The translations under genes and the position numbers were made by a program. From Xiphophorus maculatus (Eukaryota > Chordata > Actinopteri > Cyprinodontiformes > Poeciliidae): DNA of 64,000 bases. Numbering within the stretch: position 1 is the stretch's first letter; the number at the start of each line of letters is the position of its first letter. The stretch lies in contig NC_036454.1 of NCBI RefSeq assembly GCF_002775205.1, positions 8,375,882 through 8,439,881 of the forward strand. Reading direction: 5' to 3'. Under the pieces are notes generated by a model. It was given only the letters and a program-made list of their open reading frames with translations. It was not told where the DNA came from and made no database searches. This document shows, one piece after another, positions 1-12,379 of this stretch.

Positions 1-554
1 TGAAGACAATGAAGTAGTAATTTTATTAAAACTCCAACAAATACAATTTTTATCCAAGCTTTTTTCCTCATTTAAACAACTTTACTTCTGGTAAAATTGC
101 GTCTTTATTCTGGTAATGTCGTGACTATTTTCTTGTAATTAAACAGAAGTTCTCCTGGGCAAGGCCTAATACTCTGACGATTGAAACAAAAAACACTTTT
201 TAAAAATATTTTCTGTCATCTGTAATTTCACTTTTATAAAAGAAATCAAGAAGAGCATCAATCGGTATGAAAAAAGATTTTATTTTTAAGCCCTCCCTTC
301 ATCATAGCCAGGAGTGTGCTGCAAATATAAACCAACAAGACTAACAAAGCAGTCCCATATCATGAAGCTGCCACCACCATCCTAGACAGTTTATGCCTCT
401 GATCCGCTCAGACATTTTGCCATATTTCCAAACCTCAAATCATACCGTTTGAATTAATCATTAGCATAATGTTGATGTTTTTTGGTGGCAGTTTCCTTCC
501 TTTCTGTAGAAATGATCAGAAAGTAAAGAGATGTGCTTGTCGGCTCTCTTGCAG
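1..554 (+). other. scarb2: Intron of scarb2 (upstream part)
   Basis: This AT-rich stretch lies upstream of the first recognisable scarb2 exon in the window and ends in an acceptor (gcag) at 551-554. I see no other coding exon in it. Earlier scarb2 exons, encoding most of the lumenal domain, must lie outside the window. Confidence 0.6.
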
Positions 555-3500
555 ACTACCGGTGTTCCCATCCGCGCCTGTAAGAGAGCTCAGCTCAACA
601 TCATCCTGAAAAGAGTCCCGGGCTTCCCGTAAGTCTCGCTGTTGAACTCTGACCTACTTTGCTGTTGCAACACTTTGTCAACATTCAGGCAGCATGTTGA
701 TCCAGATGTTCCTCCTAACCTTCGTCTCTCTGTGTTTTCAGTAAAACGAAGTTCATCAACGAGACAATTTTCCCCATCATGTTTGTCAACGAGGTGAGAC
801 TCTCAGAAACGAACCACAGACGTTCTGGTAACGTCGCCTGAACCACAAATCAACCTTCTCTCTCTCCAAATGTAGACGGCAACCATCGATGATGACTCTG
901 CGTCTCAGATGAGGACGCTGCTCCTCATCCTCACTCTTGTCTCTAACTTCCCGCTGATCATCGTGGGGTTGGGGATCATCCTGCTGCTGGTGCTTGTTGT
1001 GTTATTCTGCAGGAACCGTCAGAAGAAGGTAAGAAACAGAAACTTTGTTCTGCATTTCACTGCTATTTAGCTTTCTGCTTACATTAACTCAGTGCAAAAT
1101 TACCATGGCATATTAGGGCCATTGTAGATTAAAAAATGCTTGTTTTTTGTTTTTTTAAATCGGAGATGTTGAGATTGAGTTCAGAAATTTTCTAGCAAAA
1201 CTTAGGAAATTTCTGAGTTTGAAAAGTTAAAAATTTTCAACTTTTGGAAGTTTTTTTTACTTTTATTTACATTTAATCTCCAAATTTCTTTGGAGATTTT
1301 GGACATTTGAAACTCAGACGTTTAGAGTTTTGTCTCACAAAATTTAAACTTTTCAAACTCAGAAATTGTTTTTTTTTTCTAGAAAAGTTTCAGTTTATCT
1401 TCAAAATTTTTTGAGTTTATTTTCAAATAGTTTTGAAAATAATTTTTTGGCAGAAGTCTATTCCTTTTTATCTACAATGGCCCTAATACAGCCTCCACCT
1501 GATAAGTACATGTAACTTTGTATTTTTGCATATTTCTGCACCAACTGCGCTGAGCAGCTGCAAGTTCTGCACACGTTCACTAACTCACCGCATGATTTGG
1601 AGGCAGTAAAGCCAGCTTGAGCAGTTTTCAGCATTCTGGATCTAATGGAGGTCACTGCAAAAACACAAAATTTTACTAAGTATTTTTGGTTCAAATATGA
1701 ACCCTGCCTTCATCAGACCAGGTGCGAATATCTTTTGCTTGTGCCAGATCTCAATGAACTGAGACCTGACAAAATAGTTCATCAGTTCAAGTCTGATGAT
1801 CTTCTCCGTCAGACTTGCACAGTGACAGCAGATGGAAATAATTTCTTTTTGTCGCAGGATCAGTCCAGAATGTGCTCACACTCTTCCAGGAGTAAAACAT
1901 CACACAATGCAAACCCACCAAATCTTTCCAAATTTTTTTGTCTAATTTCTCCAAATACCTTAGTACACTTGAAATAAGACAAAATTGACTTACAAGTAAC
2001 TTTTCAGCAAGATATAGGAGCTTGTTTAATGTAAATAAATCACTGATATTAATGAAAAAAGTACTAGTCCCTCTGACAGATTATTTAACTTGTTACATTT
2101 TTACCAGATTTAATGGCCTACTCGAGTCTTTAGCAATAGCGGTTTTGCTGACATTAGATCATAAAGGTTTTTTAATAAATAAATGTAACTTCATGTTTTT
2201 TAAATACTTTTTAAGTTGATAAAAGTATTCTTAATTATTTGTAAGGATGAACTCTCATGTCCTGTGTGAGATTTTGTTGCATTGTCTCATTTTCCAGTTC
2301 AGACATTTTCCCCATATTATAAGTTAAAGTAATTAAGTATTTTAAGCAATTATTGACTTAAAACAAGCTACTCATAAGTTAGTTTTGTCTTTTTTTTCAG
2401 GTGTACTAAGATATTTCTCTAGAAACCAAAATACTTAGTAAAGTTTTGTGTTTTTGCAGTGCTTCTTGGTGCTTTTTTATTCTTAAAGTTTTCTAGCAGT
2501 GAATGCACTTTTTGACAAATTCAGGAAGAAAAACATCTCAGTTCCCTTTGAGTCTGTATAGCTGTAGGTTAACAACCCAGAGTAACCTCAGGATTGATGC
2601 CCCCCTGTTATCTCCAGCACTGACTGATACGTGGTTTTGAACTGTAGCCTCCACAGAGTCTGAGATCACTTTAATTCAGATAAGAAAAGAAGAATTTGGA
2701 AGTGCTGCTTTCGTCTCTTTTATGTGCTTCTTGGATGCTTTGGGTTTCCTGGCTGCTTTAGGTCATCTACTGAGCTTCCTGCTCTCAGAAAAATGGACCC
2801 AGTGTGATAAAAACAGAGGACCATTAAAATATCATCGGGCAGAATATGGATAAAATATTATAAAGATCTTTTACACAGTGAAACCAGTACACTGTGGAAA
2901 AAAAAATAGTATTGCTAATAAAAAAGTATTTTTGGTCTGGTTTCAAGTGCAAATATCTTAGTACACCTGAAATAAGACAAAACTAACTTACAAGTAACTT
3001 TTTACAAGTTATACAAGCTTGTTTTAAGTAAAACAATCCTAAATATTAATTTAAAAAATACTTGTTCCACTGGCAGATTATTTCACTCATAATATAGGAA
3101 AAATGTCTTATAAGTGAAATAATCTGCCAGTGGAACAAGTACTTTTTCATCAATATTAAGGAATTAATATTGATATAATATCATGGAACTTGCTGAAAAT
3201 GTACTTCTAAGTCTTATTTCAAGTGTACCAAGATATTAACTAACTAAAGACCAAAAATACTTGGTAAGATTTTGTGTTTTTGCAGTGTACTGACCACTGG
3301 ATTTCAACCATGCAGTGTCTTCATGAGGGTTGTTGTCTGCAGCGGCATCCACTGCTGTCCTGTTTTACCTGCAGTAACTTAGTTTATTGTTGTGACATCA
3401 CAAAGTTTAAAGCAAAGGGCTGAGAAATAAAAGGATGAATCACCACAAAAGAAAAACAACAAATCCTTCTTTTTTCAGATTTATTTCATAATCTGGTGTT

Positions 3501-6344
3501 TAGTGACGTGATTGGCTGGGAGGTTGTGCAAGTTGGTAAAGTCACAAGTCGCCACATGTCTCATCTTGTAATAAAATGTTTTTGAAAGGAAAATGAAGAA
3601 AAACAGGATTTAAAAATATTTTTATTAATCTGTTCATATGTTAATAGAAGCCCTTCACACTAAAGTATTATAAGAAAAAAATTAGAAAAATATTGGAGAA
3701 AAAGGAAACATGATTTTCTCTTTTTTATGTTATAATTTGATTATCAGAGATTTGCTGTCATTTCGCATTAAACTGTAAAATAACGTTTATTATAAAATGT
3801 GCGACTTAAAAAAGGCAAAAGCTAGTATTTACCTGGCTTGTTTGAGGAACATCTACCATGACACACAACGACCCTGATGGACACCAAGCCCGGCTTGAGC
3901 TGCAGTTTAAGATGAAGATCATTTATTTTCACAGAAGAAGTTTTGGTCATTTTCACCAAGTAAGACCACATAAAACTGAAAGAACGTCGACTGATTCATC
4001 GGCCTTTCCTAGCTTAGCTTCAATGCTAGAAACAACCAGGTTAAAGTTAAAACAAAATATTTATCAGCTGAGTTTCTTTACCAGGATGGATTTGTTTTTT
4101 CTTATCTTGCTGCATGCGCTGCTATGCTAAGCAGCTCGGTTTATTCCCTAAATCCACGATTTGTGGGGTATTTTCTCTTAAGAAATGCTTAATTGCAATG
4201 TTTTATTAACCATGTTCTGATTTAAGTTTTCTGTTTAACCCCCGTTATTTTTGTCCTTTCTGTTTTTAGAATGAAGTTAAACGAATAGATTTTACCGAGG
4301 CTTTTCATTCTTTCACTGTAAGTCTTCAGTTTCCCTTTGTTTTTATTCTCATTTTTTAACATTTGTGTGGCTTTTCTGAAAGGGATGCACTGATAAGAAT
4401 TATGTGGCTGTGTTTTGGTTTGATTGTTTTGGAAAAGCTCTGACCTGCTGATGCCGATTTTACCCAAATCCTAAAATATAATATAAGATAGGGGAACTTT
4501 AAATAATTAAAAGAACTTAATTACTCAGAATATTTTCCCAGCTTTCCAAAGATGTGCATTTATTGATAAACTAATTATTTGTCATAAATACAGTAAATGC
4601 ATTAAAACAGCGTTAGCATCATATATTAGCGATTAGCATGGCTAGCATTACTAAAAATATTGAGGTTTTCAAAGACCTGCCAACATTTCCAAACCCATCA
4701 TATTCCATGACTGGCTGAGGTTGAACACTTTAACGCAGGGGTGGGCAATCCTGGTCCTCCAGAGCCGGTGTCCTGCAACTCTTATATGTCTCCCTGGTAC
4801 AACACACTTGAATCCAACAGCTGAATCACCTCCTAAATGCAGTCAAGATCTCCAGAGTCCTGCTAATGACCACATTATTTGACTCAGGTGTGTTGAAGTA
4901 GAAACACATCTAAAAGTTGCCTCCCTCGAGGCCTGGAGTTGCCCACCCCTGCTAACGGATAAAATAAAGCAACTTTTCTGTTTCTCTGCTAAGCCTTCCT
5001 GTTGTCTGCTGAAAGTCTTGCTCTCTCTCATTTTCTCACAGCCTGAATAAACCAGCGACATGTCTTAACATGTAAAAAATATGGCTTCCTTTTAAATGGC
5101 TGTCATCACTCGCACTGAAAACGGCTAACTCTCAATCTTTTCCCTCAGTGACCGCAAACACACCTGGTAGTGCTCAGGCATGGTGCCTTCACTGACTGGA
5201 AGGATATTGGATTTTTTTAGTTCACCAATCAGCTAAAGCTTAAAGGAGGCCTGTTACGCTAAATTCACTTTTTGCACGTTTGTATACTTCCATTCGGGTC
5301 TCTACTGCTTCTAAAAACAGCCAAAGTGCTTAAAAAAAAGCACCTTTTCAAAAACCTTCTGAATGTAATGTCACAAATCAGCAGGCACTGCCTGTTACCT
5401 AGCAACCCCACCGAAGACCCGCCGTAACCTATCAACCCAAGCTGAGCTCCAGCACTTTTGGTCAGCTGGTTTTACCGCAGTATTTGCTGTACAATGGCTG
5501 CTGGAAAAAAACAAAGTGTTGTGTTGTTGACTTACCGTCCTTGCTGCATTCTTGTTGGTTCAAATATGAACCTTGCCTTCATCAGACCAGCTGCAAATAT
5601 CTTTTGCTTGTGTCAGATCTCAATGAACCGAGACCTGACAAAATAGACACTTCTGCTTTTCAAAGATTTGCGGTTGTATAATTGTGCATCTGTTTGCAAC
5701 TATTTTTGTGTGTGTGTGTGTAAATGTAGAGCGGGGGACGCGGCCAGCAGCTTATTTGGATTTAAAGTAACAAGTCGCCCTAAAACAGCTCGTTATGAAA
5801 GGAGCTCAAAATAGGCAAAACTGACCTGACTAAAATCTCATTATTTATTATGACTTTGTACAAATAATGTGATGAACATGTTTTGTATAGACCATAGACC
5901 TATTTCTAACCTGTTCAAGGAAGCATAATCGGTCATTTTTAACCGATTCCAGTTGTCAGCCATTCTTTCAGTGCATCTCTGATTGCAGATTTTCATTTCT
6001 AATTGTGTTTTATTTTCATTTATCAAAACATTTGTTTGTTTCTCATCTTCATTGTAATTTTTCCTGTTTTATTTGATTTGTTTTTTAACTTTACCGTAAA
6101 ACATTTCAGGTCAAAGCATTTGATTCCATTTTGATGTTGATGTTTAAAATAGGGCTGGACATTTAGGCAACAATATTTATTATTTTGCACTGACGTTACT
6201 CTTCCTGCTCAGACGGCGAAAGACGACACCGCGTACACACAAGTCAGCGACAAGCCGGACGACTCGTCAGAAAAGCCGGCCAACCAGCCGATGAAGAACG
6301 GCTCCTACATCGCCATGTCGCCGGTGGAGGCCCAGAAGTGTTGA
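555..6344 (+). CDS. scarb2: Scavenger receptor class B member 2 (LIMP-2-like), 3' end only
   Basis: Four in-phase exons: 555-628, 742-793, 876-1028 and 6213-6344 (stop TGA). They encode the last 136 residues of a CD36-family protein. The membrane-proximal lumenal part includes VPIRACKRAQLNI, FPIMFVNET and IDDDSASQM, which match the LIMP-2 branch. A hydrophobic helix follows (about LLLILTLVSNFPLIIVGLGI and on into LLLVLVVLF), then a cytosolic tail starting CRNRQKK. NET is an N-glycosylation sequon and occurs twice. LIMP-2 carries beta-glucocerebrosidase to lysosomes and takes part in lipid handling. The family usually has about 480 residues, so roughly 70% of the protein lies upstream of the window. 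Oddity: the last intron is 5.2 kb and full of miniature transposons, and the tail lacks the usual C-terminal dileucine signal but has YTQV and YIAM. It converges on ppef2. It could be any of the fish scarb2 paralogues. Confidence 0.8.
1111..1488. mobile_element. Miniature inverted-repeat element, TATTAGGGCC family
   Basis: The left end reads TATTAGGGCCATTGTAGAT and the right end is its inverted counterpart (ATCTACAATGGCCCTAATA). The inside is AT-rich with repeated 'tctgagttt/cagaaattt' words. It is non-coding, has TA at the ends as in Tc1/mariner-type insertions, and lies in the last scarb2 intron. Related copies are at 22133-22352 and 60033-60273, with a variant at 36860-37097. Confidence 0.8.
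1653..2461. mobile_element. Palindromic CACTGCAAAAA miniature element, copy 1 (composite)
   Basis: It starts CACTGCAAAAACACAAAAT and ends with the inverted copy (TTGTGTTTTTGCAGTG). Between them is the family's characteristic 'aaataagacaaaa', 'acaagtaacttttcagcaagatata' and 'agtactagt' text and its inverted counterpart. This copy also carries a foreign 90-bp block at 1688-1777 that recurs at 5557-5646. It lies in the last scarb2 intron. Confidence 0.75.
2890..3287. mobile_element. Palindromic CACTGCAAAAA miniature element, copy 2 (near full length)
   Basis: The two halves are long inverted repeats. The centre is nearly perfect: an arm ending 'cactggcagattatttcac' (about 3068-3087) faces its reverse complement 'gtgaaataatctgccagtgg' (about 3115-3134). 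The right terminus is TTTTGCAGTG. It would fold into one long hairpin and encodes nothing. Confidence 0.85.
4736..4951. mobile_element. hAT-type miniature element (CAGGGGTGGGCAA ends)
   Basis: The terminal inverted repeats are CAGGGGTGGGCAA on the left and TTGCCCACCCCTG on the right, enclosing a 216-bp non-coding body. The flanks share TAACG, so the duplication is imperfect. It lies in the last scarb2 intron and is the same broad group as 37376-37601. Confidence 0.8.
5240..5942. mobile_element. TTAA-flanked miniature element, near full-length copy
   Basis: Starts TTAA-AGGAGGCCTGTTACGC and ends GCATAATCGGTCATTT-TTAA, an inverted-repeat pair flanked by TTAA. It contains GTTACCTAGCAACC at 5394-5407 and the foreign 90-bp block at 5557-5646. 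Related copies are at 18410-18972, 23961-24190, 26795-27283 and 43843-44497. The TTAA target fits piggyBac or Kolobok-type mobilisation, but no transposase is present. Confidence 0.8.
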
Positions 6345-9300
6345 TTGAGGATTCCTCTACCCAAGCGTGGAGATCCAGAGGGCTGTGGGTTGTTTCATTA
6401 GCGTGGGTGGGGGAGGACACAGTGCGACACAAACCCTGGAGATCGTTTAGCCTACAAAGACATTGATCCTCTTCCTGAGCACTCTTCTGACCGTCTATCC
6501 TCCTGCCTGCAGGACTGCAACACAACGCAACCCCTCCCCTGCCGTGCGTAAACACCTCTGTCCTGGCAGACCCTGAACACAGAGGGACTTTTCAAACTGG
6601 GAATGGTTGGATTCCACCAGGAATACAATAAAAAATTGCTTTTTCCATAATTCTACTAAGGGAAAATTAAAAACTTAGCGTAGTCATCCCTGTTGCACAC
6701 GGATGCATGATCCTCTGGGCAGACGCCGCTGGTGAAACTCGGTGTTTCGCTTTAACTCGAACAACAGCGGGTGTCGTTACAGTCGTTTTCTGTCAGTGCT
6801 ATGAGAGGAGAAAACTTTGAGCCTTCAGATTAAAAATCCCTTACAAACCTGAAAAACCTCCTGGGATCAGACGAGTTAGCAGATTTGCAAGCAAACATAA
6901 ACTTAATATATTTTGTAAGGAAAGCATAAAAAAACAACAACTGAGCCTTTTTTTCCAAGACAAGTTTGTGCATCTCCAGGTTATTCACATTGCACTTCCA
7001 GTATGAGTCAGTGAATCTGTGTGTGCACCTTTATTTTTAAATGGACTACTGGTTTTTCCTAATGCAGGCACAGTTTAATATAAAACCTGAAATACTCGTG
7101 ACTTTTGACCCTCTTTGTTTTCTCCCATGTTTTCTTTCCTTGAAACACTATTTAGAGTGAAAATCCCTGGTTTGAGGCGTCTTCGCTTTAAAATTCATAA
7201 AAATATTCACAAATTATAAAAAAAAAAAGGAATAAAACACCAACTTAACTTACAAGGGAGACTTGAACCTGTTTCTGCCTTATCGGGTTCAGCGTATTCA
7301 GATAAGCTGGAAACACTTCTACTGTACATATTTAAAGGGGAACTAACTGAGATACCTCTGACCAAATCCAGCTGGCAGTCGCAGGCTTGCCGAGAGACAC
7401 TAATTTCACTCTGGTGTCGATGTTATTACTGCTACTTATTAGAGATGAAAAGCACAATTTGGATTGCGGGAATCTTCTTCTTTTCTTCTTCTTTTGTTTT
7501 TGTATTTGCAGCTGATTTGTCAGAGACACTGTCAGGTGCCATGTGTGTTCAGACCCCGGCGTGCCGCTCGCCGCTGTGCACTCACTCAGTTTGCCAAGGA
7601 GCTGCAGGCGTTCAGGCAAACTCAGCACACAGCCCTTGAATCACTGTTCGTCTTACGTCTTCTCTGTGTGTCCGCCACATTTGTCAAGACTCCCTCCGGC
7701 GGTCTCTGGTAGGGAGTGGATTTAAGGCCATAAAACTGTCAACCTAAAAAAACTAGTCCTGTACTTTGCCTGGAAATGTTTTATTTGTTGTTATTTGTCC
7801 TGATTGTTTCAATTCAAGTGGTCCATTTGTGTTCAGCACATTTCAAAGGTTTGTCTCTGTGTTATCTGCTTTCAGACACCTGTTGGGGTGTCTTCTTTTT
7901 GATATTTTTTTGTATTTGTTACTGCTGCTAAAATTGCCATGACCTATGGACTCGTATTTGTATTCACCACCTCGTGCTCTCATTGGGTTTCTGGAGGCTT
8001 TTTCTTCTGTTGCCAACTTGAGCACAAAGCCCAAAGCTTGCTGCCATCTATTAAACTTAGTGATTAGTTATCACTGTTTCCAAATCTATCATACTGAAAT
8101 CACTCATGTATTTAAACAAAGAGGATCTGAGCATATCATATGTATCATCTTGGGAGCTACTCTGTTTAAACGTCTTTAAAGGGGTTGAGCCACGCTTGCA
8201 TCATCTATTATATTTCCAATTAAAAATTCAGATTAGTTCTGAATTATTTTTTTTTTCAGAAGGTGCACCAAAAATCCTCCCCAAAAAGACAGTTTCTTAA
8301 GTTTATTTGTGCTGAGCGAACAGTTTTATGAGTATATATTTAACCTCTGAGCCAAAAACCAATGTTTTCAAGTTAGATCCATTCGCTCCATACATGCAGC
8401 CAACTACCACTTTTTGCAAACTCACAGTTCATAGTCGTTCACCTTGCTTAATATCCCTGAAAAACCTTAATCCAGGGAGCCGAGTCATCCTGTTCAAACA
8501 CGCCGACCCGATCCGCACTCCACTCCGCTGACCCATGAGTTTGGCTCGACCAAAGATAACCCCAATCGATCCACTCTGGGCGCTGTGTTTGCTCTCTGTG
8601 ATAACTGCTGTGCCACTAAACCGCCACCGCCTAACTTTGACAAGGAGGGAAAAAAAAAAAAAAGAATTGTGCCACCACTTATGTGAAGTATTTGCAACAG
8701 TGTTGTCTGAACGCACGTGTGAGTGTGTGCCTTTTTACACTAAGGCGACGGATTTAAAAAGAAAAAATAATGGGTATTGCTTTCTTTTTCTAAAAAAAAA
8801 AAAAACAAACTTGGTGCAGAACATAAGTAATCAGTGCTCTTTGAGAAGCAAAAATCTCAGTGTTATGTAAGACAAAGCAATACGGAGTTGTGTGAGGAAA
8901 AAATAAAACAAATTGTGAATGTTTCTTTAAAGGGGCCAAGTAATATTTAAGTTTTTGAGTTTCTGTTAGTTGTATTACCTTTCTTCTGTCTGTAGCATTA
9001 TTTAGCCATTTCTTTTGTCCACCTATTTCACTGTCTATCATTTCAATTTTTTTTATTTGTACTGAAAATGTAATAAACATAAGTGTAAAAGATGGACCAG
9101 TTAGTGACGCAGTGCTGTGTTTGAGTGGTTAACATTTCCGTCAAGCTGGAGTGGTCCACTGGAAGGCTGATTATCTTGACCAAGTGTAACATTTAGATGA
9201 ATGAAGCCTCCTTTGCTGATTTAGTGCCATCCTTCTGTTACTCTGATTTACCTTTTGATTTGTAACGACCACCTCTCCCAGTTTTGATATTCTAACAGAC

Positions 9301-9495
9301 ATTTCCTTTGACTTGTACTAACTTGTTTTGCTGCTGATGATGACAATCCCCCACCTTTTTGTCATTTTAGGTGCAAAATGATTTCAAAGTAATATTCATT
9401 TTTAGTTTTGATAATTTACACTGCACAAATGTTTATACAGTGCTTTTGTAAACATTTCTAGTGTATTTGCAAAAAAATAAAAGTTGCAAGTAAGT
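6345..9495 (+). other. scarb2: Probable 3'UTR of scarb2
   Basis: No coding exon is recognisable after the scarb2 stop. The stretch is moderately AT-rich and, unlike its surroundings, largely free of the repeat families. AATAAA-type signals occur at 6627-6632 and again near 9071 and 9474, so short and long polyadenylated forms are both possible. Short reading frames around 7.3-8.9 kb show no family resemblance and look like chance. Confidence 0.5.
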
Positions 9496-11985
9496 GCAAA
9501 GTTTAATGGTTTCTGTTGTCTTTGGAATTCTTCCGGTAAAATGTCAACTTGGCCAATCAAAAGAAGCTCTGAACGATGACGTCGATTTTCTGCGCTGTTT
9601 TAGAATTTGTAGTCTGCTCGTAGTTTTAGCAATGGCGGCGGAGAAAGTGAAAATGCCTTTCTGACTTTTTCACTTGTTTGACTGAGTGACAGAAACCAGG
9701 AGATGAAATGAAACGTTTGTTGTTAAAGATTGATAACATAAACATTTTATTCTGACCGTGTTGGCCATGCTTATGCTCTACGCCTATGCCCTGCTCGGCA
9801 CTTCTCTGTTCGCAGTTCAGGACGGTTGTACAGGCAATTTCCGGTAAGCTTTATGCCGTCGAACTGGCGCATGACATACGTCACGGACAAACGTTAGCAA
9901 CTGGGTCAAATTAAAAGTTGGCTAACATAAAATAGCTCGTGAGGTAAAAGTGCAAAAAGCTCACTTTTCTCGGACATTTTTGTATATTTGTAAATATAAA
10001 TACGTGTAAATACCCAGTTTCATGGTTTTAATATTGAGGTGAAGTACCTTTAGGCAAGGTTTGTAGCCTCAAGTTTTTTTTTGCGGTATGTACTACTAGC
10101 ATAAATGTTTTCCGTAAATCTTCTCAAACTCATTTAGGCTGGATGGCAACCATTATTTGGTCTCTCCACAGATTTTAAATATAAATAGGGCAACAGAAAA
10201 AGGGGAAGTGCTGTTACTTAGTTGATGTTATGCCACCAACTGCCAAGAGCAGCATAACGTAACGTAATTGTCAAGAAAAAAATACATTTTTGGCTAAACA
10301 AAATTAATTTGGAGAATAAATAAACCAACTTCGACAAACTTCACATCTACAATATTAACAAAACCCTGTTACATACATACATATATTATTTTTATCTCTG
10401 CCCACCTAAAATGTTTGCTGGCCTGGTTTGTTCTGAAAATTTTCAAGGGGTAATGGTGACTAAATATACTCAGGTTAAAAAAGTGCCTTGCCTTAGCATG
10501 ACTGTACACTGGTTTAAAAACCTTGTGTAAATAACCCCAAGTTCAGCTCCTTATTTGTTGTCTTCCTTTTTAGCGCTTGTTGCCTTTATTTTGTTAGTTG
10601 ACTTCCGATTTTTGGATCTAATGCTTTTATTTTAATGAGAGAACTTCCGCTGTTTATGTTGTGTAGCGGCAGCTTGGCAACAGAAGGATCGGAAGTTAAG
10701 TGGCGACAGTTATAAAAATGTATCTTGTTATTAGTGCCCCCCTTGATAGAGGCACAAGGTACGTTTATTTTGTAACTAGGATATTTCTAATTTTGATCAA
10801 TTGGAATTGTGATTTTTGCTTTATTGTAATTAAATACGGTATAGTTTTTGAATCGGTTGATGTTGTTAGTAATGAACGTTGTTTTCAGTTTTAAAACGTT
10901 ACGGTTGTGAGAGTGTTTTGTATCTTCCACTGTCTTTTTGTGTTTGTACTTCTGCTCTTACGGTGAAACTTATGGTTTATTTCAATAAACCTGGCTGTTA
11001 ATCAGTAAAGCCAAAATCCTTCATTTTGGTTGGCTCTTCTACAACTTGTGTGGAGTTGTTTAATCTCCATTACACAACAAATGATAGAGCAAGACTCTTG
11101 CACAACTGCTCTGTGAATTCAGGGATACTCCCTTCAGAAATAAGACATTGGGAAATAAATAAAAGCGTGACTCAGTTTTTGCGTCACTGTTTTGACTGTG
11201 AAACCCACAGATGAAAGGCTTTGGGCTTTTGGGGAACAGACAGACCAGGTCACACGTTGCTGTGGTTGATGTAAAAACTATTCCAGAGATAAATGATCCA
11301 CGAGGACGTGATAAGTACACAGCAGCAGCCTTGTCTTTATTTTTCTTCCTGTTAGCCTCCAGGATGTTCTCTCAGTACCATCTCTTATGAGGACTCGCAT
11401 GTTTTACTTTGGCCCTCAAGGTGATCAGCCCAGGGACTGTAAACCTCAGCTTGTCCTTCAGTCATGTTTTAAGACTTGCTTGAACTTTCATTTTGGAAAA
11501 CGTGATTTTTTTTTTTTTTTTTTTAAATTAAAACCATATATTTACTATCGAGGGGGGAAACTTGTTCTTTTCTCACTGAAATCAAATTACTCTTTCTTTT
11601 GGTCAGTTAAAATTACTTAAATTATTTCTATTTGCTAAATATCACACTATTGAGAGAAAGAATATTTCAGATATATTTGTTACTGTTTTCAAAATCAGAA
11701 GTTTAAGCACATAATGATTACTGTCTCTTTAAACAATGAGGTAAAACCCAGATGAAGTCATGACTTCAGAGACTTCTGATAGGTTAATTGACACATTTGT
11801 GTTAATTGGAGTCAAACCTGAAACAAACTGCTTTCTTTCTTTTGTAGGTATTTTTGTTTACCAAAAGAGCAGGAATGGTGACTGAAAAACCTGTTAAAAA
11901 AATTAGATATTTTGATGACACAAAAATGTAGTTTGGAAAGAACGTAATAAATTATGGAAAATGGTGGGATAATGAGATAAAAGGA
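9496..11985. other. Intergenic region between scarb2 and ppef2, unassigned
   Basis: No gene was recognised. 9540-9930 contains a slightly GC-richer patch with gacgtcgat and atggcggcgg that may be repeat-derived or a former promoter. 10550-11000 resembles a retroelement-like or transcribed unit ending in AATAAA (about 10984) but has no coding potential that I can name. A T-tract lies at about 11507-11524. Confidence 0.4.
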
Positions 11986-11989
11986 GACA

Positions 11990-12370
11990 TTTGTATAGGA
12001 TTCCAAATACAAGAATTAGATGAATAAATTGGAGGGAGAAGATTGTTATAAATAGAATAAGAACTGGTTATAGTTTATTGAATGGCACTCATTTTCAAAT
12101 GGGGAAGAATCTTATTGGTTTATGTAATACTGCATAAACAAAAGAACGTGTTTTTATTAGAGGCAGGAAATATGTGAGTGAAAGAAGATTATTGAGAGTG
12201 GAAATAGGTTGTAATAGGGAACTGAAGTTTGAAAATGTGGTTAGTCACAAAATACTGGACTCATCAAGAAAATTCGAGGAAAGGAAATTAGTAATAAAGT
12301 CAAATAGATGACAGTAGTGCAGCATTGATGGATGCAAGCTGATGTTAAAAACTACAGAAGAAGAAGACAC
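11990..12370 (+). mobile_element. Decayed LINE 3' end (RNase H-type C-terminus)
   Basis: Conceptual translation with frameshifts and stops gives RTGYSLLNGTHFQMGK and, further on, RGRKYVSERRLL. This resembles the C-terminal segment of I/Nimb-type LINE polyproteins (RTGH..LN..L...GK..GLC). A GAAGAAGAAGAC tail sits at about 12357-12368. The call rests on pattern memory only; clade assignment is weak. Confidence 0.45.
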
Positions 12371-12379
12371 TGCTTTTGT

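Noticed and set aside
7332..9080. Short frames downstream of the scarb2 stop
   Set aside because: They overlap one another in several frames, have no family resemblance and lie in the probable 3'UTR.
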